A stretch of DNA of 64,000 bases, from positions 33,115-97,114 of the forward strand of contig CAYGXJ010000031.1 of the NCBI GenBank assembly GCA_964353865.1, read 5' to 3'. Below, in pieces: positions 53,019-60,609 of this stretch. The position numbers were made by a program, and so were the translations under genes. Position 1 is the first letter of the stretch. Every line of letters starts with the position of its first letter. The DNA is from RBG-16-64-43 sp964353865. GTDB lineage: Bacteria; Chloroflexota; Anaerolineae; Anaerolineales; RBG-16-64-43. The notes under the pieces are model-generated. The model did not search any database. It saw nothing but the letters and a program-made list of their open reading frames with translations, and had not been told where the DNA came from.

Positions 53019-53056
53019 GGTCCGCACCCTATATTGACCTCAGGCGGACCTTACAA
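53019..53056 (-). promoter_or_regulatory. Promoter with 7-bp inverted repeat upstream of the - strand hdr cluster
   Basis: On the - strand: TTGTAA (53056-53051), 17-base spacer, TATAGG (53033-53028). GGTCCGC and GCGGACC (53044-53050 and 53019-53025) form an inverted repeat that brackets the -10 box, an operator-like placement. No gene in the 219 bases 52924-53142. Confidence 0.45.
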
Positions 53057-53142
53057 AAGTGCGCAACCCTCTTCAAAAACAAACACCCACCCCATTGGTC
53101 CAGTTTTTGCGATGGGCGGAATCACGTTGCGCCAGTCGGATT

Positions 53143-53793
53143 TCAGACTTCAATGATCCGCTTTTGAATGGCGTACTTGATCAGATCGCCACGGTCATGC
53201 AAGTCGAGCTTCTGCATCAGGCTTGCCCGATGAGCCTGCACCGTCTTGACCGACAGGCTGAGCATCTCCGCGATTTCCTTGCTGGTGTTGCCCTCGGCGA
53301 TAAGCTGCAGGACTTCCCGCTCACGCGGGGTGAGGTCGTCACCGGCCGTTTCGCGCTGCCCGTCCTCGCGCCCGATCAAACCCTGGATCAGCACCCGCGT
53401 GATTCCGGGCGAGAGCACGGCATCGCCGCGATGAACGGCGCGGATGCCAGCCACCAGCTCACTGGCCGCCGCACGCTTGAGCACGTAACCCGACGCCCCG
53501 GCGGCCAGAACCTGTCGAACGTATTCCTCGTTGTCGTGCATGGTCAACATCAGCACGGCTACTTCCGGATGATCGCGCTTGATCTGGCGCGTCGCCTCCA
53601 GGCCGTTGAGACGAGGCATGGCAATGTCCATCAACACCACGTCCGGCCGCAGCTCGGCCGCCATGTGGACCGCCATGCGTCCGTCCTCCGCCTCCCCGAC
53701 CACGCTCATGTCGGGTTGGTCTTCCAGGAGGGCGCGAATCCCTTCGCGCAAGACCGTGTGATCGTCCACCAGCAGCACGCGAATGGTGTCCAT
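53143..53793 (-). CDS. NarL/LuxR-family response regulator
   Basis: 216 aa. Receiver domain: LLVDDHTVLREGIRALLE, phospho-Asp in VVLMDIAMPRLNG (about 56), LKRAAASEL (conserved Lys). Output: DLTPREREVLQLIAEGNTSK...SVKTVQAHRASLMQKL, a LuxR helix-turn-helix. It lies 3 bases behind the kinase gene, so the two form a system. Next to the Hdr cluster and upstream of the formate dehydrogenase, it could control either; DNA targets are unknown. Confidence 0.92.
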   Translation of the reverse strand: MDTIRVLLVDDHTVLREGIRALLEDQPDMSVVGEAEDGRMAVHMAAELRPDVVLMDIAMPRLNGLEATRQIKRDHPEVAVLMLTMHDNEEYVRQVLAAGASGYVLKRAAASELVAGIRAVHRGDAVLSPGITRVLIQGLIGREDGQRETAGDDLTPREREVLQLIAEGNTSKEIAEMLSLSVKTVQAHRASLMQKLDLHDRGDLIKYAIQKRIIEV

Positions 53794-53796
53794 CGC

Positions 53797-54864
53797 CTAG
53801 GTCTCCACCCGCGCTTCGGCCGGAATGCGCGCGACCAACAGAGTGCCGCGCCCCGGCTGCGATTGAACCTGCAGGCTTCCCCCCACGAGATCCACCCGTT
53901 CTTTCATGCCCATCAGCCCGAAGCGCCGCAGACGCAGCGCCTCCTGCGACGTGCGCTCCACATCGAATCCTCGTCCGTCGTCCTGGACCCGCAATTCAAT
54001 CCAGCCGGCATCAATACGCAGCCCGATCGCCACCCGCTGCGCGCCGGCATGGCGCTTCACGTTGTTGACCGCCTCCTGGGCAATGCGAAAGACGGTCGTT
54101 TCGACTTCCGGCGTTGCCCGCGCCAGCCCATCGGGCAGGTCCAGCACAAGCTGAGTGCCCCCCTCCTCGAGTTGTGATCGGGCGTACCAGCGAATGGCCG
54201 GCGCCAGCCCGAGATCGTCGAGCATCGTCGGGCGCAAGCCATAGACGACGGTGCGCAGCTCCTCCAGCGTGCGCGTGGCGATCTCGCGCGTCGCGGCAAT
54301 TCGCTTGGCCAGCTCGGGGGCCTCGGGCGGCACCATCCCGGCCATGCGCTCCAGGCCGATAATGAGGGTGGAGATCGCCTGACCCGTGTCATCGTGCATT
54401 CCCCGCGCGATACGCTTGCGCTCCTCTTCCTGAGCACTGATGACCCGTTCGGTCAACGCGCGCAATTCGAGAGTACGCCGCTCAAGCCGATCAAGCATCG
54501 AGTTGATCGCCTCCGCCAGACGCCCCGCATCCGGGTCGGATCCGGCTGGCGCTCGAACACGAGTGGTCGCGTGCCCATCCTGGATATGGTCGACATCGCT
54601 GACCAGGTCGTGCAGCGGGCGGAGCGTGGCCCGGGTGAGCCAGAAATTGACGACCAGGCTGAGGCCCACACCGATCGAGGCGAAAAGCAGGATGAGCCAC
54701 GTATCGGCTTCGATGTTCATACTGGCCACGCGGCTGGTGACGAGCGTTCCGCCAATGGCCCCCAGGATGATCACCAGCGAATTGCCGATGAACAAGCGGC
54801 TCAGCATGGGCTGGCCCGCAAGCTGCAATCGCAGCCGGGTCGTGAACCTAGTCCAAGTAGTCAT
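53797..54864 (-). CDS. NarX/LiaS-type sensor histidine kinase
   Basis: 355 aa from ATG 54864. Two membrane helices (about 24-44 and 57-77) with a very short external loop, a HAMP domain (RATLRPLHDLVSDVDHIQDG), dimerisation HisKA_3 with ERKRIARGMHDDTGQAISTL (phospho-His at about 156), and HATPase with EAVNNVKRHAGA, VQDDGRGFD, FGLMGMKERVDLVGG. No sensing domain outside the membrane, so the signal is probably intramembrane or cytoplasmic. The open frame to 55104 lacks support. Confidence 0.9.
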   Translation of the reverse strand: MTTWTRFTTRLRLQLAGQPMLSRLFIGNSLVIILGAIGGTLVTSRVASMNIEADTWLILLFASIGVGLSLVVNFWLTRATLRPLHDLVSDVDHIQDGHATTRVRAPAGSDPDAGRLAEAINSMLDRLERRTLELRALTERVISAQEEERKRIARGMHDDTGQAISTLIIGLERMAGMVPPEAPELAKRIAATREIATRTLEELRTVVYGLRPTMLDDLGLAPAIRWYARSQLEEGGTQLVLDLPDGLARATPEVETTVFRIAQEAVNNVKRHAGAQRVAIGLRIDAGWIELRVQDDGRGFDVERTSQEALRLRRFGLMGMKERVDLVGGSLQVQSQPGRGTLLVARIPAEARVET

Positions 54865-55174
54865 TCTTATCAGAGAAGTATGGTAGACAATACTGTAATT
54901 GATTGGGGGCGAATCGGGGAGTGGAAGCATACTGGAAATCCATTGACGTTCATCACCTAGGTAATTGACCCTAGGCTGGCATGTCCAGCAAGACAAGCGA
55001 CTTGCAGTCAAGAAGGGTGGAGCTTCCCCCAACCGTTGCCGGTGCAAGACCCCCACCCCTCGGCCTGGGCGCGCTCTACCCGCTGCGGGCCGCCCCAATT
55101 CCATCCGCGCGGCGATGACTCCAAAGTAAGCCGGGCTGGCGAAGCGCCAGCCCGATGTGGGGAGCCCCTGTCGA
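54865..55174. other. Intergenic region between kinase gene and fdhA
   Basis: 310 bases without a gene. The fdhA-proximal end has the terminator hairpin 55132-55154. The rest (54865-55100) should hold the kinase promoter, but no confident hexamer pair was found; a CCTAGG inverted pair lies at about 54956-54975. Confidence 0.5.
55132..55154 (-). terminator. Terminator of the formate dehydrogenase operon
   Basis: CGGGCTGGCG (55132-55141), loop AAG, CGCCAGCCCG (55145-55154): perfect 10-bp stem 20 bases after the fdhA stop, followed on the - strand by a modest T-containing stretch. Confidence 0.65.
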
Positions 55175-58018
55175 TCAGCCCGTGCCGCGCTTGGGGACCT
55201 CCACGCGCACGGCGCACACCTTGTACTCGGGGATCTTGGCTTGGGGGTCCAGGCCGAAGTCGTGGGTCAGCATGTTGGCCGGCGCCTCCCTCCAATGGAA
55301 TGATAGGAACACGGTGCCCTTCGGCACCCGCTGACCAACGCGTGCCTGCGTCCGCACCTTGCCCCGGCGGCTGAGGATCACGATCTGACCCGCGTCCCGG
55401 ATGCCCAGTTCGGCGGCGTCGGCCGCGTTGATCTCGGCATAGCCGCGCGGCTCACGCCACGACAGGCTTGCGCTTCGGCGGGTCATCGTCCCCGAGTGGT
55501 AGTGGTACAGCGTCCGACCGGTGGTGAGGATCATCGGGTACTCAGCATCCGGCTGCTCGACTGGCATCTGCGCGGTGACGATGACCATCTGACCCTTCCC
55601 GCGTGAGAAGCTTCCGACGTGCAGGATGGGTGTCCCCGGATGCTGGCCGTCGGGCACGGGCCAGACCAATCCGGCTTGCCCTAGGCGCTGGTGGCGCACA
55701 CCGCGATAGATCGGCGTGACAGCGGCGATCTCCTCCATGACGTCCGCCGCTGTGGCAAACTGCCAATACCCCTCCTCGCGCTCGAGCCCGCGCTTGCGAT
55801 CTAGTCGGACCCCAATCTCCGCCAGGATCAACCAGTCCGGGCGTACCTCGCCAGGCGGACGCACAACTGGATGGAGGAGCTGGATTCGGCGCTCGGTGTT
55901 GGTCATCGTGCCGTCCTTTTCCAGAGCGGAAGCGGCCGGCAGGATCACGTGCGCGAGTTGCGCCGTCTCGTTGTAGAAGATGTCCTGCACTACCAGGAAA
56001 TCCAACTTGCGGAGCGCCTTTTCCACGTGCACCAGGTCGGGGTCCGACATCATGGGGTTCTCCCCCATGACAAACATGGCCTTGACTTTGCCCTCGTCTG
56101 CAGCGTGCACCATCTCGATGACGGTCAGGCCCGGCCGCGACGGCAGATCCTCCACTTCCCACACCTGGGCCAACGCATGGCGCTTGGAGTCGTCCTCCAC
56201 CCGCTGGTAGCCGGGGAGGTATTCAGGCAATCCCCCCATGTCGCACGCGCCCTGGACGTTGGACTGCCCGCGAAGCGGATTCACACCGCTGGAGGGCTTG
56301 CCGACCTGTCCCGTGAGCATCGCCAGATTGGCCAGCATTTGGACCAGTTGCGTCCCGATCGAGCGCTGGGTGATGCCCATGGCGTACAGGATGGTCGAGT
56401 GGCCCCGCCCCTCGCCATAGGCAGAGCTGCCAAAGGCGCGCTCGCCCAACGCGTACAACCGGGCCGCCTTTTCAATGTGCTCTGCCGGGACACCGGACAC
56501 CAGCGCTGCGGATTCGGGCGTGTGCTGCGCGACGCTGGCACGGAAGGCCTCAAAACCCTCGACCCGCTGTTGCAGGAAGTCCGTGTCGGCCCAGCCCTCG
56601 CGCAGGATGACGTGCGCCATCGCCAGGAAGACATAGATGTCGGTCCCAGGCTGGGCTTGCAGGAAAAGCGTGGCGTGGCGAGCCAGCGGGACGCGGCGCG
56701 GATCCAAGATGATCAGGTTGGCGCCGCCCTTGACCGCCCGGATCACCTCATAGCTGATCACCGGGTGGGAGTCCGCCGTGTTGGATCCCGTGATCAGGAT
56801 GCAGTCCGCCTGGCGAATCTCGCCGATGCTGTTGGTCATTGCTCCACTGCCGAAGGAGGTCACCAGACCGGTGACGGTGGAGCTGTGTCAAAGGCGCGCG
56901 CAGTGGTCGATGCTGTTCGTCCCGATTCCAACTCGCATCAGCTTCTGGAACAGATAGTTGTCTTCGTTTGTGCAGCGCGCCGAGGTCAGCCCGGCAACGG
57001 CGTCCGGCCCGTGCGCTTCCACGGTGCGCGTCAGTTCGCCGGCGACAATGTCGAGGGCCGTCTCCCACGAGACCGGCACGAAGTTCTCCAGCCCGACGCG
57101 TTTGGTGAATACGGATTCGTCCGCCATCGCAAAGGGTTCGTCCGACAGGCCGAGGCGGTGGGCCAGGTCGCGCCGCACAAGCGGACTGGTCAACCGCTCC
57201 GGGTGGTCTACGAAGTCCCAACCGAAGCGTCCTTTGACGCACAGGAACTCGCCATTGACGGGCGCTTCGGGGAATCCCTGGGCGTACAAGATCTTGCCGT
57301 CCTTGGTGGCATAATCGATGGCGCAGCCGACCCCGCAGTAGCCACAGATGGTGCGAATGTGCTCAAGCTCCCACTGCCGACCCATGCCCAGGCGGGCGCG
57401 CGGCATCAGCGCCGCCACCGGGCAGACCTGAACGCAGTTCCCGCAGAAGACGCAGGCGCTATCGGCCATGGCCCAGTCGAAGGGAGTCGCCACGTGGCTG
57501 GTGAAGCCTCGGCCGGCCGTCTCTATGGCATTCGCGCCGACGATCTCATCGCACACCCGGGTGCAGCGCCCACACAGGATGCAGTACTGGTGGTCGCGCA
57601 CGAACATCGGGTTGTCATCCTGGTACAGGCTGCGCGCCAGCTCGAAGTCGTACGTGGTCTCTGAGATCCCGTAGTCATAGGCGTAGCGCTGCAAATCGCA
57701 CGCGCCGTTCTTGTCGCACGTGACGCAACGCAGCGGATGGTCCGAGATGAGTAGGTCGATGATCTCGCGGCGTATCTCGGTCAGCCGCTCGCTCTGCGTG
57801 GTCACCGCCATCCCTTCCGCCGCTAGCAGCCCGCAACTGGCGGCGGGATTGGGCCGGCCGTCAATCTCGACCAAGCACAGTCGGCAGCCGCCCGAAGGCC
57901 GCAGCGCGGGATGGTGGCATAGGTGAGGGACATGGATGCCGTTGGTCAGCGCCGCCTGCAGGACGGTCGTCCCCGGCGCCACTTCCACCCTGCGGTTGTC
58001 AAGCATCAAAGAGATCAT
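55175..58018 (-). CDS. fdhA: NAD-linked formate dehydrogenase alpha subunit, selenocysteine-containing (FdhA/NuoG-like)
   Basis: 947 aa read through an in-frame TGA at 56890-56888 (codon 377). Residues on both sides, HCARL-U-HSSTV, are the formate dehydrogenase Mo-ligand motif where Cys or Sec always sits, and a bacterial SECIS hairpin follows (56841-56883). N-terminus: 2Fe-2S domain (HLCHHPALRPSGGCRLCLVE), NuoG-like H-type cluster (HPLRCVTCDKNGACDLQ), clusters CILCGRCTRVC and CVFCGNCVQVCPVAAL, then the Mo-enzyme cluster CGYCGVGC. The C-terminal half has FGSGAMTNSIGE, MGENPMMSDPDLVHVEK and the dinucleotide-binding end. Oxidises formate to CO2 (or the reverse) with NuoE/F-like partners. Needs SelA/B/C/D, which are not in the window. 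Without readthrough the gene would wrongly appear as two pieces, 56888-58018 and 55175-56863. Confidence 0.93.
56841..56883 (-). promoter_or_regulatory. Bacterial SECIS element in fdhA
   Basis: Just after the UGA, lower stem GCTCCAC/GTGGAGC (- strand, 56883-56877 with 56847-56841) encloses upper stem GTCACC/GGTGAC (56875-56870 with 56864-56859) closed by the loop GGTCT (56869-56865). The GGUCU loop is the same as in the known E. coli fdhF element. Confidence 0.9.
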
Positions 58019-58033
58019 GCCGTCGTCTCCCGA

Positions 58034-59656
58034 CTAGGCGTCCGGTGTGGCCGCGCTTGGCCGCATGCTGCAGATGCCGGCCGGGCACACTCCGAGGTCG
58101 ACATGCGAGATGTACTCCTGCTCAAAGTAGCGCATAGTGGTCAGCACCGGATTGGGGGCGGTCAGTCCCAGGCCGCAAAGCGACGCCGTGCGCACGGTCT
58201 CGCACAGTCGCTTCAGCCGCTCCAGGTCGGCGCGCGTACCCTGGCCCTGGGTGATCCTCGTCAGAACCGCCAGCATCTTGCGTGTGCCAACCCGGCAGGG
58301 AACACATTTGCCGCAGGACTCATCCTGGGTGAAGGTCAGGAAGAAGCGGGCAAAATCCACCATGCAGGTGGTATCGTCGACGACGACCATGCATCCCGAG
58401 CCCATGATCGCACCGGTGCGGCGCAAGTCCTCGTAGTCGATGCGCGTGTCGAGCAGCTCCGCCGGGACGCAGCCGCCTGACGGGCCCCCGAGTTGCACCG
58501 CCTTGACCGGCCGATCGTTCTTGCAGCCTTGCCCGATTTCCTCCACCAGGCTGCGCAGCGGTGTGCCCAGCGGCACCTCCACCAAGCCCGAGGCGCGCAC
58601 CATCCCAGTCAGCGCAAAGGCCTTCGTACCGCCGGATTGCTCGGTCCCCAGGGATGCGAACCACGACGGACCTTGGAGGATGATCGAGGGGATGCTGGCC
58701 AACGACTCGACGTTGTTGATATTGGTCGGAAAGCCCCACAAGCCGGAGACCGATGGGTAGGGCGGGCGCATGCTCGGGGTGCCGCGCAACCCCTCGATCG
58801 AGTGCATCAGGGCCGTCTCCTCGCCACACACGAAGGCACCCGCCCCTTCCTTGATCACAAACTCGAAGTCCATCCCGCTGCCGAGGATGTTCTTGCCGGT
58901 GACGCCGTACTCTGCCGCCTGGCGGACGGCGTTCCGCAGGGCCTTCACCGCCAGGGGGTATTCCGCCCGCACGTAAAGGTAGCCCTTGGAAACGCCGATC
59001 GCCCAGGCAGCGATCAGCATTCCTTCCAAGAGGCGGTGAGGGTCGCCCTCGATCATCGTCCGGTTCATGAATGCCCCTGGGTCGCCCTCATCCGCGTTGC
59101 AGATGAGGAACTTGGGGCTCGCCGGCTGTGCGCGGGTGATCTCCCACTTCGCGCCGGTAGGAAAGCCAGCCCCGCCTCGCCCGCGCAGGCGGGAATCCTT
59201 GACAATGGCGATGACCCGCTCAGGAGCCATGGTCAGAGCTTGCCGCAGCGCCATGTAGCCGCCGTTGGCCAGGTAGTCGTCGAGGGAGAGTGGATCGATC
59301 ACCCCGCATAGGCGAGTGGTCACCTTGGTCTGACGGGCAAGGAAGGGGAAATCCGTGTGGTCCGGTCTGCGACTAAGGATCCAGGAGGGTTCCTGTTCGT
59401 GGGCCGCCTCGCCGCCGAAGTGCCGGTCAAGGATCAGGTTGACGCGCTCCGGGTTCACCGGCCCGTACAGAACTGTCTTCTCTTCGTCGATCACCTCGAC
59501 CAGCGGCTCGTTGTGACAGGCTCCCAGGCAACCGGTGCGCTGGACCGTGACGTCCACCTTCCTTTGGTCGAGATTGGTCCGAATCGCGCTGACCACGGCC
59601 TCGGCGCCCGCCGCCAACCCGCAGGTGGATGTGCCAATGCGAATGAGTGTGCTCAT
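58034..59656 (-). CDS. NuoF-like flavoprotein subunit of NAD-dependent formate dehydrogenase
   Basis: 540 aa (start at 59656, overlapping the NuoE stop by ATGA). N-terminal thioredoxin-like 2Fe-2S domain (STCGLAAGAEAV, GCLGACHNEPLVEV), FMN and NAD(H) sites LRGRGGAGFPTGAKWE and CNADEGDPGAFMNRTMIEGD, GAGAFVCGEETALMHS, and the cluster motif CGKCVPCRVGTRKM (about 450). The C-terminus carries LTTMRYF...HVDLGVCPAGIC. Same layout as HydB/FdsB, forming an NAD(H)-linking module. Confidence 0.92.
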   Translation of the reverse strand: MSTLIRIGTSTCGLAAGAEAVVSAIRTNLDQRKVDVTVQRTGCLGACHNEPLVEVIDEEKTVLYGPVNPERVNLILDRHFGGEAAHEQEPSWILSRRPDHTDFPFLARQTKVTTRLCGVIDPLSLDDYLANGGYMALRQALTMAPERVIAIVKDSRLRGRGGAGFPTGAKWEITRAQPASPKFLICNADEGDPGAFMNRTMIEGDPHRLLEGMLIAAWAIGVSKGYLYVRAEYPLAVKALRNAVRQAAEYGVTGKNILGSGMDFEFVIKEGAGAFVCGEETALMHSIEGLRGTPSMRPPYPSVSGLWGFPTNINNVESLASIPSIILQGPSWFASLGTEQSGGTKAFALTGMVRASGLVEVPLGTPLRSLVEEIGQGCKNDRPVKAVQLGGPSGGCVPAELLDTRIDYEDLRRTGAIMGSGCMVVVDDTTCMVDFARFFLTFTQDESCGKCVPCRVGTRKMLAVLTRITQGQGTRADLERLKRLCETVRTASLCGLGLTAPNPVLTTMRYFEQEYISHVDLGVCPAGICSMRPSAATPDA

Positions 59657-60204
59657 TGTTCCGCCTGAACCCGCGGCCCTTCCTGGGCCAGGACCTTCGA
59701 GAGAAGTCCCCACGAGAGGTCCGGAGTCATCCGTCCATACGTCTGCTCATTGACAACCATGACCGGCGCCAAGCTGCACGCCCCCACGCAGGCGACGGTC
59801 TGAAGGGTGAACAACCCGTCGGGAGTCGTCTCGTCTTCCTTGATGCCCAGCTTTTCGCTCAGGTGCTCGGTCATGGTTGAGGAGCGATTGACATGACATG
59901 CTGTCCCTTTGCAGACCCGCACAAGGTAGCGGCCCGGCGCCGTCAGCCGGAAGACGTTGTAGAAGGTCGCGATGGCGTAGATCTGGCTGAGGGGGAAACC
60001 AAGCTCGCGAGAGACGAACTGCAGGTGCTTGGCCGGAAGATAGTTGTAGCGCGCCTGAATCTCCTCCAGCACTGTGATCAGCGCGTCACGCTTCCCACGG
60101 TAGCCGTCAAGGATCTCCATCAGATCTGCGGGCGGCGGCTCGGCCAGGGGGTCGCCCTGGTAGTTGTACCGGCGGATGGGATTGGCGGAGACGGGTCGAT
60201 GCAT
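59653..60204 (-). CDS. NuoE-like 2Fe-2S subunit of NAD-dependent formate dehydrogenase
   Basis: 183 aa. Helical N-terminus (RDALITVLEEIQARYNYLP) and thioredoxin-like 2Fe-2S domain with CKGTACHVNRSS (about residue 98) and ACVGACSLAPVMVVN (about 138), the four cluster cysteines. First gene of the operon nuoE-nuoF-fdhA. An extended -10 box and a leader hairpin lie upstream. Confidence 0.92.
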   Translation of the reverse strand: MHRPVSANPIRRYNYQGDPLAEPPPADLMEILDGYRGKRDALITVLEEIQARYNYLPAKHLQFVSRELGFPLSQIYAIATFYNVFRLTAPGRYLVRVCKGTACHVNRSSTMTEHLSEKLGIKEDETTPDGLFTLQTVACVGACSLAPVMVVNEQTYGRMTPDLSWGLLSKVLAQEGPRVQAEQ

Positions 60205-60609
60205 AGCCTCGCGGTCCCTCCCTTCGGGGCCCAGACGTCAAGTCGCTCCCTACTCCCGGCGGGGAGCGATCGCCTGAATTGCCTAAGAAGGTACTATAGC
60301 ACGGCCTGTAGGCACCTCCAGCGACATCTGTCACCCATCCGGGCGCCCTCTCGACACGCTTTTGAGCAAGACCGTCCTCCCCTCAAACCGCCTCCCGACC
60401 GTCATAGGCGAGGTCCGTGCGAACTCCAGTTCGCCCTTGCCCGGTCGAGGTGGTCGGACTGCGGCGCCTCGCGACGCGCGGTTGCCCTCCGTAGCTCGGC
60501 CTCCCACCACGGCTCACTGCTTGGCGAATGCGACAAGGTCGAAGGCATGGTGAACGCGGGCGGCAACTCGCCGTCTCGCCGGCGTGCTCAACTTGGAGCT
60601 CGCGCAGCG
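60205..60609. other. 405-base gap between formate dehydrogenase operon and mutS
   Basis: No gene is convincing. The left part is the formate dehydrogenase leader: an 8-bp-stem hairpin (60243-60269) and an extended -10 (60293-60301). In the rest (60310-60609), downstream of mutS, I see no defined terminator. Confidence 0.5.
60243..60301 (-). promoter_or_regulatory. Promoter and leader hairpin of the formate dehydrogenase operon
   Basis: - strand extended -10 TGCTATAGT (60301-60293), no clear -35. In the transcript leader TCGCTCCC (60243-60250) and GGGAGCGA (60262-60269) form a perfect 8-bp stem with an 11-base loop. Confidence 0.5.

Noticed and set aside
55175..56863. Formate dehydrogenase as a frameshifted or nonsense pseudogene
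   Set aside because: The two pieces are in the same frame and interrupted only by one TGA at the Sec position with a SECIS hairpin, so readthrough is the better explanation.
55871..57664. 597-codon + strand open frame opposite fdhA
   Set aside because: Crosses the Sec codon region of fdhA antisense; no motif. fdhA explains the region fully.
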